Source of the DNA: JBBSBL01 sp038251325
GTDB taxonomy: Bacteria; Actinomycetota; Thermoleophilia; Solirubrobacterales; Solirubrobacteraceae
Direction of reading: 5' to 3'
NCBI GenBank assembly: GCA_038251325.1
Contig: JBBSBL010000038.1
Location: 1 to 26,080 of the forward strand
Length of the DNA: 26,080 nucleotides
The notes beneath the pieces are model-generated. The model did not search any database. It was not told the DNA's origin and worked only from the letters and a program-made list of their open reading frames with translations. The stretch's first letter is position 1. Every line of letters begins with the position of its first letter. Shown here in pieces: positions 1-7,537 of the stretch. The translations under genes were made by a program, and so were the position numbers.

Positions 1-528
1 AGCCCCGGCGGGATCCCCCTCGATGCCGTCACCGTTCCGGTCGCCCCGCTCGGGGGCGGGGACGCCGCGCTCGGGCGTGGCCGGGGGCTTCGGCACGCCG
101 GCAAGCGCAGGCGCGGCCGCGGGCTCCGGCTCGGCGGCCGGCTCCGGCTCGCCGCGGCGCAGGGCGCCCGCACCCCGCTCGAGATCTCCCTCGAGCGCCT
201 CGACCTGCGCGAGGAGCGCGCCTGCCGCCTCACGGACCCGGCCGACGTGCACGCGGGCCTCCTCGGCGTCGCGCACGGCCGCGCCGCGGACCTCGTCCGC
301 CGCCGCCTGCGCCTTGCGTCGGATCTCGCCGGCGGCGGTGTCGGCCGCCGCGACGATCGAGCGGACCTCGTCGCCCGCGGCGGCGGCGCCTGAGGAGCCG
401 GCGCCGGCGGCCTCGGCGCGCAGCACCGCTACCTCGTCGCGCAGCCGCCGCAGATGGGCGTCGACCGCGGCGCGGTCGTAGCCGCGCCGTGCGAGCGGGA
501 AGTCGGTGCGGTCGACGGGGTCGGGCAT
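1..528 (-). CDS. DivIVA-domain coiled-coil protein (3' end cut by window)
   Basis: Reading from an ATG at 528 the frame stays open for 176 codons to the window edge, so the C-terminus is missing. Residues 10-36 (FPLARRGYD, then AVDAHLRRLRDEVAVL) match the N-terminal DivIVA signature (F-x-R-R-GYD-x-x-x-VD-x-x-L). DivIVA-type proteins bind membranes and organise pole or septum growth in Gram-positives, but short family members are often uncharacterised. Residues 37-120 are an Ala/Glu/Arg-rich likely coiled coil, followed by a Pro/Ala/Glu linker (127-160) and a DRNGDGIEGD stretch at 163-172 that resembles a Ca2+-binding loop. It lies 28 bases after mutY and has its own TACCCT hexamer 9 bases before the ATG. 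Domain call is fairly sure; the cellular role is inference. Confidence 0.72.
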   Translation of the reverse strand, partial: MPDPVDRTDFPLARRGYDRAAVDAHLRRLRDEVAVLRAEAAGAGSSGAAAAGDEVRSIVAAADTAAGEIRRKAQAAADEVRGAAVRDAEEARVHVGRVREAAGALLAQVEALEGDLERGAGALRRGEPEPAAEPEPAAAPALAGVPKPPATPERGVPAPERGDRNGDGIEGDPAGA

Positions 529-537
529 CCGGCGCCC

Positions 538-543
538 AGGGTA
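538..543 (-). promoter_or_regulatory. Putative -10 element of DivIVA-domain gene
   Basis: TACCCT on the minus strand fits the TAnnnT -10 consensus of the main actinobacterial sigma factor. It ends 9 bases before the ATG at 528, so the transcript would start at or just before the start codon. No convincing -35 is visible. It lies in the short gap after mutY, so it would be an internal promoter of the operon. Confidence 0.4.
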
Positions 544-556
544 CCCGACCGCCGCG

Positions 557-1372
557 CTAGGGCAGGCGGGCTCCCGCCCCATCGCGAACCACCAGTCCGT
601 CCCGCGCGAGGCCGTCGAGCGTCCGCTCCAGCCGCTCGGGACCGAGGTCCGGGAGCGGACCGTCCGCGAGCAGCGCCGCCACGATCCGCCCGCGCGCCCA
701 GCGATCGCCGTCCTCGAAGCGGCCAGCTCGCCGCTGAGCCTGCCGCGCCGGCACGGCGACGCGGCCCCGCGAGGCGCACCACGGCGCGGCCGGGCACGCC
801 TCGCACCGCGCGACCCGAGCGCCGCAGACCGTCGCGCCGAGCTCCATCATCGCCTGGTTCCAGTCCGCCGCGCGACCCGCCGGCAGCAGGGCGCCGGCCC
901 GGGCGACCAGCGCCGCGGGCGTCCGCTCCTCCGCGTCCCAGCGCCCGATCACCCGCCGCACGTTCGTGTCCACCGCCGCGGCATGGGCGCCGAACCCGAA
1001 CGACGCGATCGCCGCGGCGGTGTAGGGCCCGACGCCCGGCAGCGCGCGCAGGGCCGCCTCGCTCCGCGGCCAGCCGTCGGCCACCACGACCCGTGCGGCC
1101 TCGCGGAGCGCCAGGGCCCGGCGGTTGTAGCCGAGGCCGCTCCACGCCCGCAGCGCATCCGCGGCGCTCGCCTGCGCCAGCGTGCGCTCGTCGGGGAAGC
1201 GCTCGACCCACGCGGCGTAGAAGGGGACGACGCGCGCCACCTGGGTCTGCTGGAGCATGACCTCCGCGACCAGCAACCGGTAGGGGTCCCTGGTCCGGCG
1301 CCAGGGCAGGTCGCGGCGGACCGCCGCGTACCAGCGCAGGACCGCGTCCTGCCGGGCCGCCTCCCCGCTCAC
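557..1372 (-). CDS. mutY: A/G-specific adenine glycosylase MutY
   Basis: Base-excision-repair glycosylase that removes adenine mispaired with 8-oxoguanine. 271 aa from a GTG at 1372. Residues seen: catalytic Glu37 in AEVMLQQTQV, helix-hairpin-helix LPGVGPYTAAA at 111-121, catalytic Asp135 in VDTNVRRV, and the [4Fe-4S] ligands Cys183, Cys190, Cys193 and Cys199 (C-x6-C-x2-C-x5-C). The NUDIX-like 8-oxoG-recognition domain of E. coli MutY (about 350 aa) is absent. Instead there is a short tail (about 215-271) ending in GLVVRDGAGARLP, resembling the tail of mycobacterial MutY. The GTG overlaps the uvrB stop by four bases (GTGA), which implies translational coupling and decides the start. Confidence 0.95.
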   Translation of the reverse strand: MSGEAARQDAVLRWYAAVRRDLPWRRTRDPYRLLVAEVMLQQTQVARVVPFYAAWVERFPDERTLAQASAADALRAWSGLGYNRRALALREAARVVVADGWPRSEAALRALPGVGPYTAAAIASFGFGAHAAAVDTNVRRVIGRWDAEERTPAALVARAGALLPAGRAADWNQAMMELGATVCGARVARCEACPAAPWCASRGRVAVPARQAQRRAGRFEDGDRWARGRIVAALLADGPLPDLGPERLERTLDGLARDGLVVRDGAGARLP

Positions 1373-3375
1373 CCGCCGGCGGCGACGGCCTCGGCGTGAT
1401 CGCGCTGGAGCGCCTTGATCTCGTCGCGCAGCTTGGCCGCGTACTCGAAGCGCAGCTCCTCCGCCGCGGCGAGCATCTCCTCCTCGAGCTCGACGATCGC
1501 GCGCTCGATGTCGTTCGCCGACATCCCGTCGGTCACCGTCGTGCGCTTGCGCCGCCCGCGCGGGACCCGCGCCTCGCCCTGGAGGAACTCGGCGATGTCG
1601 GAGATTCCCTTGACGATCGTCTCCGGGGTGATGCCGTGCTCCTCGTTGTAGGCGACCTGGATCGCGCGGCGGCGATCGGTCTCCGACAGCGCGGCCCGCA
1701 TCGCCGCCGTCTCCCGGTCGGCGTACATGAGGACCTTGCCCTCGACGTTCCGCGCCGCGCGGCCGATCGTCTGGATGAGCGAGGTCTCCCCGCGCAGGAA
1801 CCCCTCCTTGTCGGCGTCGAGGATCGCCACGAGGGAGACCTCGGGCAGATCGAGGCCCTCGCGGAGCAGGTTCACGCCCACCAGCACGTCGTACTCCCCC
1901 AGCCGCAGGTCGCGGATGATCTGGATGCGCTCCAGCGTGTCGACCTCCGAGTGCAGGTAGCGGACCTTGAAGCCCATCTCCAGCAGGTAGTCGGTGAGGT
2001 CCTCGCTCATCTTCTTGGTCAGCGTGGTGACCAGGGTCCGCTCGTTGCGGTCGACCCGGCCCCGCACCTCGCCCATCAGGTCGTCGATCTGGTTGTGCGT
2101 CTCGCGCACCTCGACCGCCGGGTCGACGATGCCCGTCGGCCGCACGATCTGCTCGACGACCGCCCCCGCCCGCGTGCGCTCGAACTCCCCCGGCGTCGCG
2201 GAAACGAAGACGATCTGCCCGGTGATCGAGAGGAACTCGTCGAAGGTCTGCGGGCGGTTGTCCATCGCGCTGGGCAGCCGAAAGCCGTAGTCGACGAGCG
2301 TCTGCTTGCGTGAGCGGTCGCCCTCGAACATCCCGCCGATCTGGGGCACCGTCTGATGGGACTCGTCGATGAAGCAGACGAAGTCCTCGGGGAAGTAGTC
2401 GATCAGGCAGTAGGGCCGGTCGCCCGGGCGGCGCCCGTCGAGGATCCGCGAGTAGTTCTCGATCCCCGAGCAGAAGCCCATCTCGCGCAGCATCTCCATG
2501 TCGTACTGCGCGCGCTGGCGCAGGCGGTGGGACTCGAGCAGCTTGCCCTCGGCCTCGAGCTGCGCGCAGCGGACGTTCAGCTCGCGGCCGATCTCCTCGA
2601 CCGCGGCCTCGATCGAGCCCTCCTTGACGTTGTAGTGCGTCGCGGGCCAGATCGCCACGTGCTCGAGGTCGTCCTCGATCAGCTCGCCAGTCAGCGCGTC
2701 GAAGTGCTGGAGGCGTTCGATCTCGTCGCCGAACAGCACGGCGCGGTACGCGGTCTCGGCGTAGGCGGGGAAGATCTCCAGCGTCTCGCCGCGCACCCGG
2801 AAGTTGCCCCGGCCCAGCGCGACGTCGTTGCGCGTGTACTGGATCGAGACGAGCTTGCGCAGCAACTCGTCGCGGTCGATCTCGTCGCCCTTCCGGAGCG
2901 TCTGGAGGTTCTCGTCGTAGGTCTCCGGCGAGCCCATGCCGTAGATGCACGACACCGAGGCGACGATGATCACGTCGCGGCGGGCGAAGAGCGCGGCGGT
3001 GGCCGCGTGCCGGAGCCGGTCGATCTCCTGGTTGATCGAGGAGTCCTTCTCGATGTAGAGGTCGCGGCTCGGGACGTAGGCCTCGGGCTGGTAGTAGTCG
3101 TAGTAGCTGACGAAGTACTCGACCGCGTTCTCGGGGAAGTAGGTGCGGAACTCGTTGCAGAGCTGCGCGGCGAGCGTCTTGTTGTGGGCGATGACGAGCG
3201 ACGGGCGCTGGATGGCCTCGATCGTCGAGGCCATCGTCATCGTCTTGCCGGTGCCCGTGGCGCCGAGGAGCGTCTGGAAGCGGTCGCCGCGCTCGACCCC
3301 CTCCGACAGGGCGGTGATGGCCTGCGGCTGGTCGGCCGTCGGGGCGTAGGCGCTGTCGAGCGAGAACGGCGGCAC
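1369..3375 (-). CDS. uvrB: Excinuclease ABC subunit UvrB
   Basis: Damage-verifying helicase-like subunit of nucleotide excision repair; acts with UvrA and UvrC on DNA. 668 aa from a GTG at 3375, close to the usual family length. Visible: Walker A GATGTGKT at 38-45, the damage-probing beta-hairpin YFVSYYDYYQPEAY at 87-100, the DESH box of motif II, the conserved block QIGGMFEGDRSRKQTLVDYG, motif VI with QTIGRAARN, and a C-terminal UVR domain (ELEEEMLAAAEELRFEYAAK) that contacts UvrC. GTG 3375 puts the usual F-x-L-x-S-x-Y opening right at the N-terminus; no in-frame ATG is nearby. A TATCGT hexamer 9 bases upstream suggests an internal leaderless promoter, plausible for a damage-response gene. 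I saw no clear LexA box. Confidence 0.97.
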   Translation of the reverse strand: MPPFSLDSAYAPTADQPQAITALSEGVERGDRFQTLLGATGTGKTMTMASTIEAIQRPSLVIAHNKTLAAQLCNEFRTYFPENAVEYFVSYYDYYQPEAYVPSRDLYIEKDSSINQEIDRLRHAATAALFARRDVIIVASVSCIYGMGSPETYDENLQTLRKGDEIDRDELLRKLVSIQYTRNDVALGRGNFRVRGETLEIFPAYAETAYRAVLFGDEIERLQHFDALTGELIEDDLEHVAIWPATHYNVKEGSIEAAVEEIGRELNVRCAQLEAEGKLLESHRLRQRAQYDMEMLREMGFCSGIENYSRILDGRRPGDRPYCLIDYFPEDFVCFIDESHQTVPQIGGMFEGDRSRKQTLVDYGFRLPSAMDNRPQTFDEFLSITGQIVFVSATPGEFERTRAGAVVEQIVRPTGIVDPAVEVRETHNQIDDLMGEVRGRVDRNERTLVTTLTKKMSEDLTDYLLEMGFKVRYLHSEVDTLERIQIIRDLRLGEYDVLVGVNLLREGLDLPEVSLVAILDADKEGFLRGETSLIQTIGRAARNVEGKVLMYADRETAAMRAALSETDRRRAIQVAYNEEHGITPETIVKGISDIAEFLQGEARVPRGRRKRTTVTDGMSANDIERAIVELEEEMLAAAEELRFEYAAKLRDEIKALQRDHAEAVAAGG

Positions 3376-3384
3376 GGCCGGATG

Positions 3385-3390
3385 ACGATA
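3385..3390 (-). promoter_or_regulatory. Putative -10 element of uvrB (internal promoter)
   Basis: TATCGT on the minus strand ends 9 bases before the uvrB GTG at 3375, the same geometry as other starts in this window. It lies in the 32-base gap after the transglycosylase gene and would let uvrB-mutY be transcribed separately from rpsA. No -35 is recognisable. Confidence 0.4.
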
Positions 3391-3407
3391 GCGGCGGCCG
3401 CCGGCGG

Positions 3408-4052
3408 TTAGCCGAGGCCGAGCTCGTGCGGGTACTCGCGCCGGTAGTCGCGGCGGGCGCCGAGCACCTTCTCGACGTAGGCGCGCGTCTCGGGGAAGGC
3501 GATGTCGGCGGTGGTGAAGCCCCGGCCGGTCGCGCGTGCGCGCCACCGGTCGACGTTCGTCTCGCCGGCGTTGTAGGCCGCCAGCGCGAGGATCTCGTTC
3601 TCTCCGTAGCGGTTCAGCAGGTAGCGGAGGTAGTAGGACCCGTAGCGGATGTTCACGTCCGGGTTGCCGAGGTCGGCGACCTCGAACTGCGTGCCGCCGG
3701 AGCGGTGCGCGATGAACTGCGCGGTGTCCGGGAGGATCTGCATGAGGCCCTTCGCGCCCGCGCTCGAGGTGCGGTCGGCGAACTTCGACTCGGCGTAGAT
3801 GACGCCGGCGATGAGCGCGGGATCGAGCCCCTTCTCGCTCGCCTGCTGGCGGATCACGTCCTCGTGGCGCAGCGGCAGCGTGAGCTCCTTGACCGCGTTG
3901 CCGAGCATCGGCCCCAGCACCACGGCGAGGATCGCCAGCGCGCCGAGCAGCCCGGCGCCGAGCAGGGCCCGACGGCGGCGCAGAGAGCTGCGGCGCGTGG
4001 TCGCGGGACGGCGAGCCCTGGCGGCCCGCATGCCGGCCGAACGGGTCGTCAC
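3408..4052 (-). CDS. Membrane-anchored lytic transglycosylase (SLT domain)
   Basis: Predicted peptidoglycan lytic transglycosylase that cleaves MurNAc-GlcNAc bonds outside the membrane. 214 aa. An Arg-rich N-terminus (12-28) precedes one membrane helix (about 29-50), giving an N-in signal anchor. The SLT/GEWL domain follows: catalytic Glu88 in AESKF, GLMQILPDTA, and AALAYNAG-type motif (ALAAYNAGETNVDRW), ending with the ETRAYVEKVL segment typical of Slt/MltE-like proteins. The GTG at 4052 overlaps the coaE stop (GTGA); an ATG seven codons further in is an alternative start. A wall enzyme between coaE and uvrB is functionally odd but its spacing says it is co-transcribed. Family assignment is firm; physiological role is not known. 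Confidence 0.9.
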   Translation of the reverse strand: MTTRSAGMRAARARRPATTRRSSLRRRRALLGAGLLGALAILAVVLGPMLGNAVKELTLPLRHEDVIRQQASEKGLDPALIAGVIYAESKFADRTSSAGAKGLMQILPDTAQFIAHRSGGTQFEVADLGNPDVNIRYGSYYLRYLLNRYGENEILALAAYNAGETNVDRWRARATGRGFTTADIAFPETRAYVEKVLGARRDYRREYPHELGLG

Positions 4053-4633
4053 CGCTCCAGTCTGGCAAGGATCGCCGACAGCCTCGCCGCCAACTCCTCC
4101 TCGGTGCCGTCGTTCTCGACGACGTAGGTCGCCAGCGCGGCCTTCTCGGCCTGCCTGAGCTGGCGGACGGTGCGCTCGTCGAGGGCGGCGTGGCCCCGGG
4201 ACCCGGCCCGCTGGGAGCGCACCGCCTCGTCGGCCACGACGGCGATCGTTGCGTCGAAGCCCCCCTCCAGGCCGGACTCGAAGAGCAGCGGGACCTCGAT
4301 CACCGCAGCCTTGGGCGCCGGCTCACGGGCCTCGACCTCCGTCCGCCACGCCGCCATCCGCGTGGCGACGCGCGGCCACAGGAGCCCCTCCAGCCAGCGC
4401 CGGTCCTCGGCCGACGCGAAGGCGCGACGGGCGACCGCCGCGCGATCGACGACGCGCTCGGGCGCGACCTCCGCACCCCAGCGCGACACGACGGCGTCGC
4501 GCACCTCGGGCTCCACGTAGAGCTCGTGGACGACCGCGTCGGTCGAGAGGGTGGCGGCGCCGAGCTCGGCCAAGGCGGCGAGCGCAGTGGACTTCCCGGC
4601 GGCGATCCCGCCGGTCAGACCGACGAGGGGAAC
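4049..4633 (-). CDS. coaE: Dephospho-CoA kinase CoaE, start codon uncertain
   Basis: Catalyses the last step of CoA synthesis, ATP-dependent phosphorylation of dephospho-CoA. Numbered from the codon at 4633 (194 aa, usual family length): P-loop GGIAAGKST at 8-16, the LSTDAVVHELY block at 29-39, IEVPLLFES at 112-120, and the C-terminal VVENDG block at 171-176. The frame lacks ATG, GTG or TTG anywhere near the N-terminus. The position matching the family's first residue is GTT (4631-4633); the next possible start is CTG at 4618, which would remove the first beta-strand. It begins 4 bases after the rpsA stop, so coupled re-initiation at a non-standard codon or a base error in this sequence are both possible. 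Function sure, start not. Confidence 0.9.
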   Translation of the reverse strand, partial: VPLVGLTGGIAAGKSTALAALAELGAATLSTDAVVHELYVEPEVRDAVVSRWGAEVAPERVVDRAAVARRAFASAEDRRWLEGLLWPRVATRMAAWRTEVEAREPAPKAAVIEVPLLFESGLEGGFDATIAVVADEAVRSQRAGSRGHAALDERTVRQLRQAEKAALATYVVENDGTEEELAARLSAILARLER

Positions 4634-4637
4634 GCGC

Positions 4638-6170
4638 TCAGGCGTCGTGCGGAGCCGGGTCGTCGCTCGGCGCGGGCTCCGGCTCGGCGGCGGCGGCCTC
4701 GGGCTCGGGCTCGGCGGGCGGCGCTTCGGCTTCGGGCTCGACGTCGGGCGCTGCGGACTCCGGCTCGGCGGCGGACGCCGGGGCCTCGGGCGCCGCCGTC
4801 GGCGCTTCAACCTCGGTCGCCGGCGGTTCGGCGACAACCCCGGCCTCAGGCTCGGCGGCCGGCGCCTCGGGCTCGGGTACGGCCTCGCCCTCAGGCGCGA
4901 CGGGCTCGGCCTCGACGGGCGCCATCGCCGCGTCGGCGCGAGCGGCGTCGTCGCCGGCGAAGTCGTCCTCGGAGAGCCCGAGGTCCGGGACCTCGTCGAG
5001 CGGCGGCGCCGCGGCCGGCACCCCGGTGGCACCTGGCTGCTCCGCCTCCACGCGCTTCATCGAGAGCGAGAGCCGGCGGCGGTCGCTGTCGATCTCCAGC
5101 ACCTTGACCAGGACGGTGTCGCCCGGGTTCACGACCTCGCGCGGGTTCTCGACGTGGTGCTCGGCGAGCTCGGAGATGTGGACGAGCCCCTCGACGCCGT
5201 CGAGGATCTCGACGAAGGCGCCGAAGGTGACGACCTTCGTCACCTTGCCCTCGAGCTCGTCGCCGACGTTGTAGGTGTCCACGACCCGCTGCCACGGGTC
5301 CTCCTGCGTCTGCTTGAGGCCCAGCGAGATCCGCTGCCGGTCGCGATCGATGTCGAGCACCTTGACCTGGACCGTGTCGCTGATCGTCACCACCTCGCTG
5401 GGATGGTTCACGTGCGACCAGGACAGCTCGGAGATGTGGATGAGCCCGTCGATGCCGTCGAGGTCGACGAAGGCGCCGAAGTCGACGATGTTCGAGATCT
5501 GGCCCTCGACCACCATGCCGGGCTGGAGGCGATCCAGGATCTGCTGGCGAACCTCCTTGCGCTCCTCCTCGAGGACCGCGCGGCGCGAGAGCACGACGTT
5601 GTTGCGCGAGCGGTTGAGCTCGATGACCTTGCACTCGATCGCGGTGCCGAGGTAGTCGTCGAGGTTCGGCACGCGCCGGATGTCCACGAGCGAGGCGGGC
5701 AGGAAGCCGCGCACGCCGAGGTCGATGATCAGGCCGCCCTTCACGACCTCGATGACGGTGCCCTCGACCGGCTCGCCGGACTCGGCGGCGGCCTCGATGC
5801 GGCGCCACGCCTTCTCGAAGCGCGCGCGCTTCTTGGAGAGGATCAGCCGCCCGTCCTGGTCCTCCTTGGTGAGGACGAGGGCGTCGACCTCCTCCCCCAT
5901 CTCGACCTCGTCGCTCGGGTCGACGCTCTTGCGGATCGAGAGCTCGCCGGAGGGGATCACGCCCTCGGACTTGAAGCCGATGTCGACGAGGACCTCGTCG
6001 TTGTCGATGCGCACGACGTGGCCGGTCACCACGTCGCCCTCCTTGAACAGCGAGAGGGTCGCGTCGTAGTTGGGGACGATCTTCCCGTCGATCTCGAGCA
6101 GGAGGCCGTCGCTGCCGTCGACGACCTTGGCGTCGGGACGGTCCGTGGGCAGGGGCGTGATGGTGCTCAT
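4638..6170 (-). CDS. rpsA: 30S ribosomal protein S1
   Basis: RNA-binding ribosomal protein that helps load mRNA on the 30S subunit. 510 aa from ATG 6170. Four S1 domains are readable at about 43-113, 130-197, 216-286 and 301-372; the last two carry the classic FGAFVDLDGIDGLIHISELS and FGAFVEILDGVEGLVHISEL cores. Four domains is the usual actinobacterial count (E. coli has six). Residues 374-510 form a long acidic Ala/Glu/Pro-rich tail made of short AEPE/APEA-like units, longer than I would expect for the family and probably disordered. It is the first gene of the operon running to the window start. TACCCT lies 11 bases before the ATG, suggesting a leader of only a few bases. An upstream in-frame ATG at 6278 would lie beyond that promoter and is rejected. 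Confidence 0.96.
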   Translation of the reverse strand: MSTITPLPTDRPDAKVVDGSDGLLLEIDGKIVPNYDATLSLFKEGDVVTGHVVRIDNDEVLVDIGFKSEGVIPSGELSIRKSVDPSDEVEMGEEVDALVLTKEDQDGRLILSKKRARFEKAWRRIEAAAESGEPVEGTVIEVVKGGLIIDLGVRGFLPASLVDIRRVPNLDDYLGTAIECKVIELNRSRNNVVLSRRAVLEEERKEVRQQILDRLQPGMVVEGQISNIVDFGAFVDLDGIDGLIHISELSWSHVNHPSEVVTISDTVQVKVLDIDRDRQRISLGLKQTQEDPWQRVVDTYNVGDELEGKVTKVVTFGAFVEILDGVEGLVHISELAEHHVENPREVVNPGDTVLVKVLEIDSDRRRLSLSMKRVEAEQPGATGVPAAAPPLDEVPDLGLSEDDFAGDDAARADAAMAPVEAEPVAPEGEAVPEPEAPAAEPEAGVVAEPPATEVEAPTAAPEAPASAAEPESAAPDVEPEAEAPPAEPEPEAAAAEPEPAPSDDPAPHDA

Positions 6171-6181
6171 GAGGCCGGCAG

Positions 6182-6187
6182 AGGGTA
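6182..6187 (-). promoter_or_regulatory. Putative -10 element of rpsA
   Basis: TACCCT on the minus strand, 11 bases before the rpsA ATG, predicts a leader of about 4 bases. It faces the TAGAAT element of the divergent flavoprotein gene across a GC-rich inverted repeat (6194-6210). No good -35 hexamer is seen. Confidence 0.4.
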
Positions 6188-6193
6188 GCGCGT

Positions 6194-6210
6194 CCGCCCG
6201 GGCCGGGCGG
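6194..6210. repeat. Perfect inverted repeat between divergent promoters
   Basis: CCGCCCG-ggc-CGGGCGG: two perfect 7-base arms with a 3-base spacer. It lies between the -10 elements of rpsA (6182-6187) and of the flavoprotein gene (6225-6230), where RNA polymerase would bind for both. It could be an operator, but GC-rich inverted repeats arise easily at this base composition. Confidence 0.35.
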
Positions 6211-6224
6211 CGCCGCGCGGTCCG

Positions 6225-6230
6225 TAGAAT
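6225..6230 (+). promoter_or_regulatory. Putative -10 element of flavoprotein gene
   Basis: TAGAAT, a near-perfect -10 hexamer in a region almost free of A/T, ends 10 bases before the ATG at 6241. Transcription would start at about 6237, making the mRNA leaderless or nearly so. This also decides the ATG as start. Confidence 0.5.
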
Positions 6231-6240
6231 CCGGCGTCCC

Positions 6241-7395
6241 ATGCCGAGACGGGCGACCAAGCGGGGGGCCGAGCGCACCCGGATCGACGCCGACGCCGAC
6301 GTGCTGATCTGCGGCGCGAGCTTCGCGGGCCTCGCGGTCGCGCGCGAGCTGGCGGGGTCGGGGGCGCGGGTTCTGATGGTGGATCGCTACGAGGTCGGCG
6401 AGCGCCAGGCCTCGGCCTGCGGCATCCCCACCCTCTGGCTCGAGGCGATGGGACTGATGGGCGCCCACCAGCAGACCTTCGGCGAGCTCCTCGTCCACGC
6501 CCCGCGCGGGGAGGTGCGCCTGCGGCTGCCCTGGACGTTCTCGACCTTCGACTACCGAAGCCTGTGCGCCGGGCTGCGCGACCAGGGCGACGCGGAGTTC
6601 GAGACCGCCACGGTCGAGGGCGTCACCCGCTCCCCGGGCGCCCACGTCGTGCACACCGACCGGGGCGACGTGCGAGCCCCGCTCGTCGTCGACGCGTTGG
6701 GGTGGCGGCGCGTCCTCGGCGACGGCCCGAACGTCCAGCCGCCCGACGCGACGCTGTCCCGCGGGCTCGAGGTCCATCCCGCGGGCCGCGGCGACGAGCT
6801 CGAGCTGTGGATCGACCGCGGGCTCGTGGCCGCGGGCTACGGCTGGAGCTTCCCGGCCGGGGACGAGGTCCGCGTGGGCGTCGGGTCCTTCGACCCACGT
6901 TTTCACGTCAAGGCGCCGACGGTGCGCTTGGCCGAGGGCGAGCGGCGCGAGGCGGTCCGCTTCCAGGGGAACTGGATCCCGCACCGGATCCGCCCGGCCG
7001 CCGAGGGCGCGGTCTTCTTCGCCGGTGACTCCGCCGGCCACTGCCTGCCGACCACCGCGGAGGGCATCCGCACCGCGCTGTACTTCGGACTGGCGTGCGG
7101 GCGCGAGGTGCGGGCGGTCGTGGACGGCCGCAGCGACCGCGCGGACGCGCTGGCCCGCTACGGCGCGTTCAGCGCCGCGCACCGCTGGAAGTTCGAGTGG
7201 ATGCTGCGGGTGCAGCGCCTGGTGCCGCGCCTCGCCGGTCGGCCGCTGCGGCCGACGCTGCGGGCGGTCGGGGTGGCGCCCGTGACGCGGTGGGCGTTCG
7301 ACCACTATCTGGAGATCGCCCACCCGCGATTCGTGGGCGTCGCGGTGGGGCCGGGGGCGGTGACGGTGAGACGTCGGGAGCGCGTGGCGGCGTAG
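6241..7395 (+). CDS. Geranylgeranyl-reductase-family FAD oxidoreductase
   Basis: Predicted flavoprotein of the group that reduces prenyl chains of lipids or quinones (geranylgeranyl reductase / menaquinone reductase type); the substrate cannot be told from sequence. 384 aa. The N-terminal Rossmann dinucleotide motif is VLICGASFAG (21-30) with Asp48 ending the second strand (VLMVDR). The family's GYGWSFP motif is at 199-205, followed by VGVG, and the second FAD motif FAGDSAGHCLPTTAEGI is at 260-275. DALGWR (151-156) is the DA-x-G segment. No transmembrane helix is obvious. It is a single-gene unit: divergent from rpsA, convergent with the DUF559 gene. An unrelated FAD monooxygenase role remains possible. 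Confidence 0.82.
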   Translation: MPRRATKRGAERTRIDADADVLICGASFAGLAVARELAGSGARVLMVDRYEVGERQASACGIPTLWLEAMGLMGAHQQTFGELLVHAPRGEVRLRLPWTFSTFDYRSLCAGLRDQGDAEFETATVEGVTRSPGAHVVHTDRGDVRAPLVVDALGWRRVLGDGPNVQPPDATLSRGLEVHPAGRGDELELWIDRGLVAAGYGWSFPAGDEVRVGVGSFDPRFHVKAPTVRLAEGERREAVRFQGNWIPHRIRPAAEGAVFFAGDSAGHCLPTTAEGIRTALYFGLACGREVRAVVDGRSDRADALARYGAFSAAHRWKFEWMLRVQRLVPRLAGRPLRPTLRAVGVAPVTRWAFDHYLEIAHPRFVGVAVGPGAVTVRRRERVAA

Positions 7396-7537
7396 GGGTT
7401 TGGGCGGGTGTCTCGTCGCCTTCCCGGGTGCCGGCGTTTGAACGGCATCATCTAAGGAGGCCGGGTGGCTCGGTGGCCGCGGAGGGCGCCGTGTTCAACG
7501 GCATCGCCGACGAAGGCGCTGGGCGTGTGCGGTCGGC
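7396..7537. other. Convergent intergenic spacer with an orphan Shine-Dalgarno
   Basis: 142 bases between two converging genes. It contains AAGGAGG at 7454-7460, a strong Shine-Dalgarno sequence, 4 bases before a GTG at 7465. That GTG opens only a 34-codon Arg-rich frame (to 7569) overlapping the end of the opposite gene, so I do not call it coding. A weak 5-bp stem (GCCGT/ACGGC, 7488-7502) is the only hairpin I noticed; no clear terminator. Confidence 0.4.

Noticed and set aside
2356..3411. Long plus-strand open frame rich in Leu/Val/Asp/Glu opposite uvrB
   Set aside because: Mirror of strongly conserved UvrB codons; no family features.
3376..4068. N-terminal extension of UvrB
   Set aside because: It would overlap the transglycosylase gene fully; the family's opening motif starts at GTG 3375.
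4551..6188. Long plus-strand open frame opposite rpsA with Gly/Leu/Arg repeats
   Set aside because: The repeats are the complement of the S1 tail and S1 domains; rpsA explains the whole stretch.
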